Of a DNA stretch of 64,000 bases, positions 1 to 9,712 are shown one piece after another. Where the stretch lies: contig NZ_JAOVZO020000023.1 of NCBI RefSeq assembly GCF_025717065.2, positions 310,001 through 374,000 on the forward strand, read 5' to 3'. The stretch's first letter is position 1; each line of letters starts with the position of its first letter. The position numbers were made by a program, and so were the translations under genes. Source of the stretch: Tahibacter soli (GTDB lineage: Bacteria; Pseudomonadota; Gammaproteobacteria; Xanthomonadales; Rhodanobacteraceae). The notes under the pieces were generated by a model. It saw only the letters and a list, made by a program, of their open reading frames with translations, searched no databases and was not told the DNA's origin.

Positions 1-2
1 GC

Positions 3-494
3 CATCGCCGCATCGCGCACGTCGCCGGCCCCGCGCCGCACGGCGGACGCGTGTGGCGCCTTTCGGGCTATCGCGACGGCCTGCGGCGCGCCGGCATCGC
101 GTACGACGATAGCCTCGTCGTCGACGGCGGCTTCTCGTTCGAAGCGGGCATCGCGGGCGCCAAGCAATTGCTCGACCTCGACGATCCGCCGACGGCGATC
201 TTCGCGGCAAACGACGACAGCGCCTGCGGCGTCATGCACGAAGCGTTCGAACGCGGCCTGCGCATTCCGCAGGATCTCTCGGTCGTCGGCTTCGACGACA
301 CGCCGACGTCGCGGCAGGTCTGGCCGAGCCTCACCACGGTGCGCCAGCCGTGCCGCGAGATGGGGCGGATCGCGGCCGAACAGCTGCTGGCGTCGATCCG
401 CGACGCCGGCGCCGGCAGTCTCGTGCGCGTGCCGTACGAACTGATGGTGCGGCAGTCGACCGGACCCGCGCCGGCGCGGACGAAACGGCGCTGA
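3..494 (+). CDS. LacI-family transcriptional regulator, 5'-truncated by window start
   Basis: Only the C-terminal effector-binding part is present, about 163 residues read in frame from base 3. The helix-turn-helix lies outside the window. The visible stretch has the periplasmic-binding-protein fold typical of LacI/GalR regulators: a SGYRDGL motif, the PTAIFAANDDSACGVM segment and the VVGFDDTPTSRQVWPSLTTV segment that closes the sugar pocket. The family represses carbohydrate genes and releases DNA when it binds a sugar. An MFS sugar transporter starts 52 bp downstream on the same strand, so it is the likely target and operon partner. The effector cannot be named from the sequence. Confidence 0.9.
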   Translation, partial: HRRIAHVAGPAPHGGRVWRLSGYRDGLRRAGIAYDDSLVVDGGFSFEAGIAGAKQLLDLDDPPTAIFAANDDSACGVMHEAFERGLRIPQDLSVVGFDDTPTSRQVWPSLTTVRQPCREMGRIAAEQLLASIRDAGAGSLVRVPYELMVRQSTGPAPARTKRR

Positions 495-497
495 ACG

Positions 498-520
498 CGC
501 GCCGGCGTCGTGCCGGCGCG
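498..520 (+). other. Intercistronic hairpin between LacI regulator and transporter
   Basis: A 9-bp perfect stem (CGCGCCGGC / GCCGGCGCG) with a 5-nt loop lies just after the regulator stop codon. No T-run follows, so it is more likely an attenuating or mRNA-stabilising structure than an intrinsic terminator. Confidence 0.3.
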
Positions 521-546
521 TCACTGATCCCGCGGCGAGCGCTTCG

Positions 547-2010
547 ATGACGACCAGACCGCGTTTGAGCTTTGTCCAGATCTGGAATATGTGTTTCGGC
601 TTCATCGGCATCCAGTTCGGTTTCGCGCTGCAGAACTCGAACGCGAGCCGGATCTTCCAGACGCTCGGTGCCGGCATCGACGACATCCCGATGCTGTGGA
701 TCGCCGCGCCGCTGACCGGGCTGCTCGTGCAACCGATCGTCGGCCACTATTCCGACCGCACGTGGGGCGCGCTCGGCCGGCGCCGGCCGTTCTTTCTCGC
801 CGGCGCGATCTTCGCGGCGCTCGCGCTCGTCGCCATGCCGTACGCGCCGATGCTGTGGATCGCCGCGTGCCTCCTGTGGCTGCTCGATGCGTCGATCAAC
901 GTCTCGCTCGGCCCGCTGCGCGCGCTCGCCGGCGACCTCCTGCCGTCGTCGCAGCGCGCGAGCGGCTACGCCATGCAGACGTTCTTCATCGGCGCCGGCG
1001 CGGTGATCGCGAGCGCGCTGCCGTGGGCGCTCGCGCAATGCGGCGTCGACAACGTCGCGTCGGAGGGACGGCTGCCCGACACGGTGAAGTTCGCGTTCGG
1101 CATCGGCGCGGTCGTGCTGTTCGGCGCGATTGGCTGGACGGTGTACGCGTCGCGCGAATACCCGCCGGACGCGCTCGCCGCGTTCGACGACGCGATCCCG
1201 CAGGCGCATGCGCCGCTCGAACCGTCGCGCGCGCGTCGGGCCGGTTCGGCATGGCTCGTCGCGGGTATTGCGGGACTGCTTCTCGTGTACGCGACCGGCG
1301 TCGACCGGCAGCTGTACGTGCTCGCGTGCGGCCTGCTGCTGTACGGCGCCACGCTGCTCGCCGCCGCGCACGGGCGGCGCGACGGCGTGCTCGCGCAGAT
1401 CGTCGCGGACGCGCAGGGGATGCCGCCGGTCATGCGCCGCCTCGCGACCGTGCAGCTGTTTTCGTGGTTCGCGCTGTTCGCAATGTGGATCTACACGACC
1501 GCGGCGGTCACGCAGACGCACTTCGGCGCGACCGACACGCATTCGACGATCTACAACGAAGGCGCGAACTGGGTCGGCGTGCTGTTCGCCGCGTACAACG
1601 GATTCGCGGCGCTCGCGGCGATCGGCTTTCCGTGGATGACGCGCCGGATCGGCCTGCGCAGCGCGCATGCCATCAATCTCGCGCTGGGCGGCGCGGGCCT
1701 CTTGTCGTTCCTCGTCGTGCGCGACCCGCACTGGCTGCTGCTGTCGATGGTCGGTGTCGGGTTCGCGTGGGCGTCGATTCTGTCGCTGCCTTACGCGCTG
1801 CTGTCCGACAGCGTGCCGGCGCGCAAGATGGGCGTCTACATGGGCGTGTTCAATCTGTTCGTCGTCATTCCGCAGCTCGTCGCCGCGAGCGTGCTGGGCT
1901 TCCTGCTCAAGACGTTCTTCGGCAACGCGCCGATCGACGCGCTGGCGATCGGCGGCGTCAGCCTCGCGATCGCCGCGCTGTTCACGCTGCGCCTGAGATC
2001 GGACCGATAG
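547..2010 (+). CDS. MFS transporter, sugar type (sucrose/maltose-like)
   Basis: A 487-residue integral membrane protein with about twelve hydrophobic segments. It has the family loop between TM2 and TM3 (GHYSDRTWGALGRRRPFF) and begins WNMCFGFIGIQFGFALQN, a start typical of the glycoside/sucrose-proton symporter branch of the major facilitator superfamily. The two six-helix halves are separated by a loop at about residues 215-235. It sits directly downstream of a LacI-family regulator, supporting carbohydrate uptake, probably of a disaccharide. The substrate is inferred from family resemblance only. The gene ends just before a run of hairpins. Confidence 0.85.
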   Translation: MTTRPRLSFVQIWNMCFGFIGIQFGFALQNSNASRIFQTLGAGIDDIPMLWIAAPLTGLLVQPIVGHYSDRTWGALGRRRPFFLAGAIFAALALVAMPYAPMLWIAACLLWLLDASINVSLGPLRALAGDLLPSSQRASGYAMQTFFIGAGAVIASALPWALAQCGVDNVASEGRLPDTVKFAFGIGAVVLFGAIGWTVYASREYPPDALAAFDDAIPQAHAPLEPSRARRAGSAWLVAGIAGLLLVYATGVDRQLYVLACGLLLYGATLLAAAHGRRDGVLAQIVADAQGMPPVMRRLATVQLFSWFALFAMWIYTTAAVTQTHFGATDTHSTIYNEGANWVGVLFAAYNGFAALAAIGFPWMTRRIGLRSAHAINLALGGAGLLSFLVVRDPHWLLLSMVGVGFAWASILSLPYALLSDSVPARKMGVYMGVFNLFVVIPQLVAASVLGFLLKTFFGNAPIDALAIGGVSLAIAALFTLRLRSDR

Positions 2011-2099
2011 CAGGTTGTCGAGAAACAGCCTGTCGGAGAGGGTGCGCAAGCTCCGCTTGCGCCGCTCGATTGAGAAACGGGCAGGAGCCCGTTTCTCAA
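2011..2099 (+). repeat. Cluster of three consecutive hairpins between transporter and hydrolase
   Basis: Three inverted repeats follow one another. The first is an imperfect 8-bp stem at about 2015-2035. The second is a 7-bp stem GCGCAAG/CTTGCGC (2044-2050 / 2056-2062). The third is a perfect 13-bp stem TTGAGAAACGGGC/GCCCGTTTCTCAA (2070-2082 / 2087-2099) with loop AGGA. The last is strong enough to stop or protect transcripts although no T-tract follows. GAGAAAC recurs in the first and third units, which gives a REP-like look. Confidence 0.55.
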
Positions 2100-2164
2100 C
2101 GGCGGGGTAGAGCCTTTGCTCGCCGGATGCGGCGCCATACTCGGCAAACGCAGCGGAGAACGAC

Positions 2165-3346
2165 ATGGCGGGCTCACCGTGGATCAAGGTCGCCGATGTG
2201 CGCGGCGCGGCGCGTCTTGCCGTCGACGCGACGCTCGGCGTGACCGACCTCGTCGAGGCCGTGCATCACGGCATCGCGCGCACGACGCTCGGTTCGACGC
2301 CGACCGAGACGCGGCGCGCCGGCGGCGTCGCCGGCTTCGTGTATCGCGGCGTGCGCGGCGTCACGCGGCTCGTCGGCGGCGGCCTCGGGCTCGCGGGGGC
2401 CGCACTGGAATCGATGCTCGGCAGCAGTCCGGAATCTTCGCCCGCGCGCGACGCGGTGCTCGCCGCGCTCAACGGCGTGATCGGCGATCACCTCGACGCG
2501 ACCGGCAATCCGCTCGCGCTGCCGATGCAATGGCGCGTCGACGGCCGCGCGCTGGCGCCTGACGCGACGGCAATCGCGACGGCATTCGGCACCCCGAGAC
2601 GGCGGCTGTTCGTGTTCGTGCACGGCCTGTGCCTGGACGATCGCTCGTGGCTGCGCGGCGGGCACGATCGCGGCCAGGCGCTCGCCCGCGATCTCGACGG
2701 TTCGGCCGTCCATCTGCGCTACAACACCGGCCGCGCGATCGGGCGCAACGGCGCCGAGCTTGCGGCATCGCTCGAAGCGCTGGTCGACGCCTGGCCGGTC
2801 GCGCTCGACGACGTCTGCATCGTCGCGCACAGCATGGGCGGCCTCGTCGTGCGCAGCGCGCTGCACCACGCGCTGGCGCGCGGGCTGCGCTGGCCGGCGC
2901 TGATACGCGACGTCGTGTCTCTCGGCACGCCGCATCACGGCGCGCCGCTCGAACGCGGCGGCCACGCGATCGACCGGCTGCTCGAGGCGCACCCGCTCGT
3001 CGCGCCGTTCGCGCGCATCGGCCGGCTGCGCAGCCGCGGCATCGCCGACCTGCGCCACGGCCGCGTGCTCGAGGACGACGCGGACGCCGCGGCACACGTG
3101 CCGCTGCCGCCGGACGTCGCGTTCCACGCGATCGCCGCGAGCATCGGCGGCGCGGACGGCACGCTCGTCGACGCGGTGGTCGGCGACGGCCTCGTGCCGG
3201 TCGACAGCGCGTTGGGCGTTCACGGCGATCCGTCGCGCGACCTGCGCATTCCGGAGGAACGTCGGCACCTCGTGCGCGGCGTCGGCCACATCGATCTGCT
3301 CGGTGACGCCGGCGTCTACGCGCGGCTTGCGGCGATCCTGGGCTAG
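2165..3346 (+). CDS. Alpha/beta hydrolase, PGAP1/lipase-like
   Basis: A 393-residue protein whose second half is an alpha/beta hydrolase: strand LFVFVHGLCLDD at about residue 145, the nucleophile elbow AHSMGG with its Ser near residue 222, an Asp in the VVGDGLVPVDS segment and a late His in GVGHIDLL. The SLGTPHHG motif is typical of PGAP1-like and lipase-type esterases. The N-terminal 120 residues form a Gly/Ala-rich helical region without recognised catalytic motifs. No signal peptide is evident, so it is probably cytoplasmic or membrane-associated. The physiological ester is unknown. A GGAGA ribosome-binding site precedes the ATG. Confidence 0.8.
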   Translation: MAGSPWIKVADVRGAARLAVDATLGVTDLVEAVHHGIARTTLGSTPTETRRAGGVAGFVYRGVRGVTRLVGGGLGLAGAALESMLGSSPESSPARDAVLAALNGVIGDHLDATGNPLALPMQWRVDGRALAPDATAIATAFGTPRRRLFVFVHGLCLDDRSWLRGGHDRGQALARDLDGSAVHLRYNTGRAIGRNGAELAASLEALVDAWPVALDDVCIVAHSMGGLVVRSALHHALARGLRWPALIRDVVSLGTPHHGAPLERGGHAIDRLLEAHPLVAPFARIGRLRSRGIADLRHGRVLEDDADAAAHVPLPPDVAFHAIAASIGGADGTLVDAVVGDGLVPVDSALGVHGDPSRDLRIPEERRHLVRGVGHIDLLGDAGVYARLAAILG

Positions 3347-3368
3347 GCAAAGTCGGGAGTCTCCCGGC

Positions 3369-3386
3369 TCTGCCGCAGGCGGCAGA
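3369..3386 (+). other. Hairpin after hydrolase gene
   Basis: A 7-bp stem TCTGCCG/CGGCAGA with a 4-nt loop lies 23 bp after the stop codon. No T-run follows. It may be a weak or Rho-assisted stop at the edge of the transposase relic. Confidence 0.3.
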
Positions 3387-3408
3387 AGTTGACGAATCCA
3401 CAAGTCTG

Positions 3409-3663
3409 TCAGCCAGATTCCGCGCGCGAGCCGCCAAGCTCGCGAACGGAGAAACACTGACGGAGGTTCGTTGCAGAGTCGGAGAGCGGCTGACGGCTTC
3501 GACGCAAAGCGCCTGCGACTGGCAGCGGCTGCGCCACCCGCAGCCGGCCGATGTTCTTCGCCCATCCCTTGAACCTTGTCTTCGTATAGCCGAACTGCGC
3601 CCCCGGCCGGTCGATCGCGATCGATTCGACATCGCGCGCGTCGGCGACGTCGACGCGGTGCAT
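3409..3663 (-). pseudogene. IS5-family-like transposase C-terminal relic
   Basis: Read on the minus strand, this stretch encodes a fragment containing YTKTRFKGWAKNIGRLRVA (about 3,532-3,588). It resembles the Y-[RK]G-[LW]-AKN signature near the end of IS5-family DDE transposases. The DDE residues, the upstream part of the transposase and clear terminal inverted repeats are missing. It fills most of the roughly 370 bp between the hydrolase and the TPR protein. The assignment rests on the motif alone and is tentative. Confidence 0.45.
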
Positions 3664-3719
3664 CCGTGCGGCACGCCGACGGCGCTTCGCCTCGCTTGCG
3701 CATTTTCCGCTTCGTATCG

Positions 3720-5549
3720 ATGATGACGGGGGCAGCACCCGAGCGACGCCGCGCGCGCAGCCAAGGAAACAGGAGACATGGCGCAGCCCCCCGTTTCGAA
3801 TCGTTCAAATCGGCCTGGCAGGCGGCCGACTATGCGCTGGCGCTCGCACACATCGACGCCGTCCTCGCCGAACATCCGCAAGTCGCGTCGCTGCACTGGT
3901 ATCGCGCGAACTGCCTGCGAAAACTCGAGCGCCATCCCGAAGCGCTGGACGCCGTGAACCGCGTGCTGGCGCTCGAGCCCGATCACGCGCCGGCGCTGGT
4001 CCTGCAGGTGCAGCTCGACGGCGCGGACGATGCGTCAGCCGGCGAATACGACGAAGACCGTCAGCCGACGCCGGCGCAGTTCGATGCGCTGATGCGCGGC
4101 GCCGCCGAACGGCGGCAGCGCCATATCGCGCAGCTGCGGCGCGCGATGGCGATCGACCCGACGCTCGCCGACGCCTGTTTCGTGCTGGCGCAGGCACTGC
4201 AGTACGACGATTCGGTCGATCTGCTGTCGGGAGGGCGCGCCATCGACGAAACCGCGTTCCGGCACGACGAGGCGCGCACGTTGTTCGAACGCGCCATTGC
4301 GCTCGCGCCCGAGCGTGCCGAGTTTCGTCGCGCCGCCGCCGAGCTGTACCGCCTGCGCGCCTTGCAGGTGCCCGACGGCACGCCCGACGACGCCTGCGTG
4401 GTCGCGTTCAACGGCATGAAATACCTGCTCGCCGAACTCGAGGCCGCGCTACGCGAATACGAGATCTGCGCGCGGCTCGATCCCGACCCGCGCCACTTCC
4501 TGCGCATGGGATCGATCCTGCACGATCTGCACCGCTTCGACGAAGCGCTCGCGAGCTACGATCGCGCGCTGCAGCTGATGCCGGCCGACGCGCCGCAGCG
4601 CGAGCACGTGCTGCAGATGCGCGCGCGGTCGGAAAACGACGGCGCCGGCGAACGCGACGACATGGCGAACCTGCTCGAAAGCCTGATCGCACAGGGCGAC
4701 CGCAACCTCGCCGACGACAATATGGCCACGGCGCTGCTGGGCGCCGCGCGCGCCGTGCGCCAGGGGAAAAATCTCCAGACCGCCGTCGCGGCGCGAATGC
4801 CCGAATCGCCGGACGACTTCGTGGCCGCGAACATCGCCGAACAGCTACTCAATGTCGCGTACGAGAATCCGCCGGAGCTCGTCGCCGTCGACAGCGCCGA
4901 GTACCCCGCGTACCAGCGCAAGTACGTCGCGCGGCAGCGCAAGGCACTTGAGGCGGCCGGCATGCGCCATGCCGCCGACGCCGAAGCCGCCGGCATGACG
5001 CGCACGCTCGGGCAGCGCGTGCTGCTCGGTCTTCATGCCGACGCAAGCGGCGGCACCGGCGTCGGCGTCTACGCGCTGGCGCCGAAGTGGCCCGGTCTGA
5101 TCGGTTTTCTGCGGCTCTTCGTCACCGGCAAGTGGAAGACGCAGCGCATGACCGAATGCATCACGTACTTCGACGACGGCGGATACCTGATCACGCAGTA
5201 CGAGAACATCTCGCCGTTCACCTACGGCGACGCGATCGACATCGAACGGCTGCCGCGCGGCACGAGCGTCGCCGCGCTCGTCGCGCGTCATGCGCAGCGC
5301 GTCGACGCGTACGCCCGGGCGCATCCGCGCGCGCGCCCGGTGCCGACGACCGATCTCGCCGCCGCCGAGGCGAACTGGCGCCGCGGCCAGGCGATCAAGC
5401 GCGCGTACCGGCGTTCGATCGGCTACGTGTCGGACGCCGAACTGCGCACCCTGCTCGGCGCGCACTACGATCGTTTCGCCGACAAGGTGCGGGGCAAGCT
5501 GCTGGAACTGGCGGCCGATCGCGAAGAGAGAGCGCTCGACGACGCGTGA
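3720..5549 (+). CDS. TPR-repeat protein of unknown function (start uncertain, possible frameshift)
   Basis: About 609 residues if read from the ATG at 3720. The N-terminal half has tetratricopeptide-like helices (ADYALALAHIDAVLAEHP, HPEALDAVNRVLALEPDHA, RFDEALASYDRALQLMP), which usually hold protein-protein contacts. The C-terminal 250 residues form a globular region I do not recognise (TGKWKTQRMTECITYFDDGG). The best start by context is the ATG at 3778 with a CAGGAG ribosome-binding site, but it is out of frame. One extra C in the six-C run at 3787-3792 would join it to FESFKSAWQAADY and give a natural N terminus. The in-frame ATG at 3720 has no visible ribosome-binding site and adds about 20 residues of unlikely composition. 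Confidence 0.7.
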   Translation: MMTGAAPERRRARSQGNRRHGAAPRFESFKSAWQAADYALALAHIDAVLAEHPQVASLHWYRANCLRKLERHPEALDAVNRVLALEPDHAPALVLQVQLDGADDASAGEYDEDRQPTPAQFDALMRGAAERRQRHIAQLRRAMAIDPTLADACFVLAQALQYDDSVDLLSGGRAIDETAFRHDEARTLFERAIALAPERAEFRRAAAELYRLRALQVPDGTPDDACVVAFNGMKYLLAELEAALREYEICARLDPDPRHFLRMGSILHDLHRFDEALASYDRALQLMPADAPQREHVLQMRARSENDGAGERDDMANLLESLIAQGDRNLADDNMATALLGAARAVRQGKNLQTAVAARMPESPDDFVAANIAEQLLNVAYENPPELVAVDSAEYPAYQRKYVARQRKALEAAGMRHAADAEAAGMTRTLGQRVLLGLHADASGGTGVGVYALAPKWPGLIGFLRLFVTGKWKTQRMTECITYFDDGGYLITQYENISPFTYGDAIDIERLPRGTSVAALVARHAQRVDAYARAHPRARPVPTTDLAAAEANWRRGQAIKRAYRRSIGYVSDAELRTLLGAHYDRFADKVRGKLLELAADREERALDDA

Positions 5550-5622
5550 TTCGAGAAGACGACCGCGCGCGCCGTACGAGCCCGCCCCATACAATGGCGC
5601 CCCCTCGACCGCGGACGCCGGC

Positions 5623-6171
5623 ATGGCTCTCAAGGCAACGATCTACAAGGCGCAGTTGCAGATCAGCGACATGGATCGGCACTACTACGCGACGCACGAC
5701 CTGACGCTCGCGCAGCATCCGTCGGAAACCGACGAGCGTCTGATGGCGCGCCTCGTCGCGTTCGCCGTGCATGCGGACGAACGCCTGGAATTCGGCCGCG
5801 GCCTGTCGAGCGACGACGAACCCGACCTGTGGCGGCGCGAGCGCGACGGCACGATCGCGCAGTGGATCGAACTCGGACAGCCCGACGAATCGCGCCTGCG
5901 CCGCGCGAGCGGCCGTGCCGGCGAGGTCGTCGTGTTCAACTACGGCGGCCGCGCGTCCGACCTGTGGTGGGAGAAGAACGCCGCGGGGCTGGCACGCCTG
6001 GCGAACCTGTCGGTGCTGCACATCGGCGCCGACGAGACCGCCGCGCTCGCCGGCCTCCTGTCGCGCACCATGCGTCTGCAATGCCTGATCCAGGACGGCG
6101 AGATGCAGCTGCTCGGCGAGACCGCGACGGCGACGGTGCATCCGCGGCGGCGGGGGACAGCGGCCGGTTGA
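5623..6171 (+). CDS. yaeQ: YaeQ family protein
   Basis: A 182-residue protein close to the usual YaeQ length. It starts MALKATIYKAQLQISDMDRH and continues YYATHDLTLAQHPSETDERL, both hallmarks of the family, with a PD-(D/E)XK-like fold in known structures. YaeQ has been reported to affect haemolysin expression as a multicopy suppressor in E. coli, but its biochemical role is unsettled. It begins 73 bp after the TPR gene on the same strand and has no obvious link to the lipopeptide cluster. Confidence 0.93.
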   Translation: MALKATIYKAQLQISDMDRHYYATHDLTLAQHPSETDERLMARLVAFAVHADERLEFGRGLSSDDEPDLWRRERDGTIAQWIELGQPDESRLRRASGRAGEVVVFNYGGRASDLWWEKNAAGLARLANLSVLHIGADETAALAGLLSRTMRLQCLIQDGEMQLLGETATATVHPRRRGTAAG

Positions 6172-6220
6172 TGCGGCTGCCGGTCGAGGGCGCGCGCGCC
6201 ACAGGCCTCGGCCGTCCGGT

Positions 6221-7300
6221 TCAGCGCAGCACCACCCGCCAGCGCCGCGTCTTGCCGTCGCTGCGGCCGGATGCGTCGCGCAGCGCCTCGACGCTGTCGA
6301 CGGCCGGTTCGGCGCGCAGCCACTTTTCGGTGCGGGCGAGGAAGTACGCATCGCCGCCGGCGATCTCGACGTCGACGACGGCGAACGGACAACGGCCGTC
6401 GGCGTCGCTCTGGCGCACCGGATTCAACGTGAAGCGCGTGACCTGCGCCTTCGGCGGCAACAGGGCGTTCAGCCGTTGCGAAAACGCGTTCGCGTGCTCG
6501 GGTACGTCCGCGCACGCCATGCGCGGGCGCTCGACGGTCGCCGGATCGGGCGGCAGGTCGGCGGCCGTCAACGGCGCCGCGCTTTCCGGATCGGCCTGCG
6601 CGACGCGCTCGTAGGCGGTGTCTCGCGACGTGCGGATGTACTGCGTCGCCGGCGCCCAGATCGAATAACTCTTGAGCGCGTACGTGACGTATCGTGCGAG
6701 CAGCGCGCCGGCCGCGTCGCGCGCGAGCCAGATTTCGCGCTCGACGTCGCGCGGCGTGCCGTTGTTTCCTTCGGCCGTTTCGTGCTCGGAATACACGAGC
6801 ATCCAGTGGTCGCGGCATCCGCGAGGGACGATCATCGCGTACGTCGGGCCCGGCGGACCGACTTCGGCCACGGCGGCGAGGTAGGCGTCGAAGTTCTGCC
6901 GCAGGTTTTCGGGCAGATGTTCCTTGAGCACGAGTTCGCGCCAGCGCGCATACCGCTTGGGCGCGTCCTTGCTTTCGTCTTTGGCGAACGCGGCAAGGCG
7001 CTCGCGCGGCACGACCCACCAGCCTTCGATGTGCGACGGCCCCGGCGCGAACGTCAGCACGACCGGCAATCCGTGCGTCTGCGGCGGCTTGCGTCCGGCG
7101 ATCGTCGCGCCGAGCGACGTGCCGGCGAGATCGAACGTGCCGGTGAGGTCGGGGCACGTGCCGGCCGACGATCCCGCCGCCGGGATCGCCGTGAAACCGT
7201 CGGGCGGCGTGTCGCGACCGCAGGCGGCGGCCAGCGCCGCGACGCAGGCGATGCCCGCATGGCGCATCCGGGTCGCGAAAAAACGCAGGTCGAATTTCAC
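6221..7300 (-). CDS. Putative secreted or lipid-anchored protein, function unknown
   Basis: A 359-residue protein read from a GTG at 7300, or 348 residues from the ATG at 7267. The N terminus is basic, then hydrophobic (GIACVAALAAAC) and ends in a Cys followed by Gly. This suggests a lipoprotein signal, although the residue at -3 is Ala rather than Leu. The mature part is rich in charged and aromatic residues and has no motif I recognise. It is convergent with yaeQ (49 bp between stops) and divergent from the kinase gene. A perfect 14-bp tandem repeat covers the GTG start, making the exact start uncertain. Confidence 0.65.
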   Translation of the reverse strand: MKFDLRFFATRMRHAGIACVAALAAACGRDTPPDGFTAIPAAGSSAGTCPDLTGTFDLAGTSLGATIAGRKPPQTHGLPVVLTFAPGPSHIEGWWVVPRERLAAFAKDESKDAPKRYARWRELVLKEHLPENLRQNFDAYLAAVAEVGPPGPTYAMIVPRGCRDHWMLVYSEHETAEGNNGTPRDVEREIWLARDAAGALLARYVTYALKSYSIWAPATQYIRTSRDTAYERVAQADPESAAPLTAADLPPDPATVERPRMACADVPEHANAFSQRLNALLPPKAQVTRFTLNPVRQSDADGRCPFAVVDVEIAGGDAYFLARTEKWLRAEPAVDSVEALRDASGRSDGKTRRWRVVLR

Positions 7301-7313
7301 AGGTCGAATTTCA
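7286..7313. repeat. 14-bp perfect tandem repeat at gene start
   Basis: CAGGTCGAATTTCA occurs twice head to tail (7286-7299 and 7300-7313), exactly over the GTG start candidate of the minus-strand secreted protein. A 14-bp duplication is not a multiple of three, so it would separate upstream from downstream reading frame. Confidence 0.85.
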
Positions 7314-7472
7314 AACGGGCTCGCGCGGTTCGCCGCAGACGTCGTCGAAGGCGCAGTCTAGAACATCCGCGTGCGTGTGCGACATTGTCGCGAGTGGCGG
7401 CACAGTCGCACGCCGGAACGTTTCTCGCTACATTCGACGCTCGACACGCGCCCGAGGGGGTGGCCGGCTCCG

Positions 7473-8302
7473 ATGCAGATTATCCGTAGCGCGCAGTTGC
7501 GCGAGAAAGTGGGCGAATCGAAAAACTGCGAGGTCTATGCGTTTGGCAAAACGCAAGTCGTGAAGTTGTATCGCCGCGGCTTCGATCCCGACGAGATCGA
7601 GCTGCAGGCCGGCATCGCCGCCATCGTGCAGCGCTCCGGCCTGCCGATGCCGCAGATACAGCCCGGCCTCGTGAAGAACGCCGAGGACGGCCGTCTGGGC
7701 GTGGTGTACGAACGGGCGAGCGGCCCGACGCTCGCGCAAGCGCTGAAACGGCAGCCGCTGCGCCTGTTCAACTGCGCCCGCATTCTGGCCGGTCAGCATC
7801 GCCTGATTCTCGACAGTCCGTCGATCGAAGGCCTGCGCGCGCAGAAACCATGGCTGCGCGAAAAGATCGACGAGGAGCCCGCGTTCGACGACGCGCAGCG
7901 TGCCGCCCTCGGGCGGCTGCTCGACGCACTGCCGGACGGCGATCGCATCTGTCATGGCGACTTCGGTGTCGACAACGTCATTCTCGGCGCCGAACGCCCG
8001 ATGCTGATCGACTGGGCGAACGCCACGCGCGGCAGCGGGTTGTGCGATATCGCGCGCAGCTGGACGATGCTGCGCTTCAATCAGTTTCTGTCGAAGCCGC
8101 TGCGTCTGTACTGCGCGGTGCTGGCGGCGCTGTACGTGCGGTACGCCCTGCGCGGGCATCGCTACGATTCCGGCGAATTCGAACGCTGGCGCCTCGTCAA
8201 CGTCGCGGTGCGTCTGCACGATCTGCGCGCCGACGCCGAGCGCGCGCCGGTTCTGGCCTATCTGCGACCGCGTCTGGCGCGGCTCGTGGCCGGGGCGGCG
8301 CC

Positions 8303-8306
<4 letters not shown>
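7473..8306 (+). CDS. APH-fold phosphotransferase (kinase)
   Basis: A 277-residue protein of the aminoglycoside/choline kinase fold. The catalytic loop is intact (CHGDFGVDNVIL near residue 165, HGDxxxxN), followed by the metal-binding LIDWANATRG. The N lobe includes VVKLYRRG with the ATP-binding Lys. The substrate is unknown. Its stop overlaps the response-regulator start (ATGA), so it is the first gene of a kinase, response regulator, histidine kinase unit. A degenerate paralogue lies inside the tailoring block at 52,828. The ATG at 7473 is chosen because the longer reading frame adds 34 low-complexity residues. Confidence 0.8.

Positions 8307-9692
<1,386 letters not shown>

Positions 9693-9712
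<20 letters not shown>

Noticed and set aside
331-2187. Long minus-strand open frame over the MFS gene
   Set aside because: Low-complexity Arg-rich translation; the + strand frame gives a normal 12-helix transporter.
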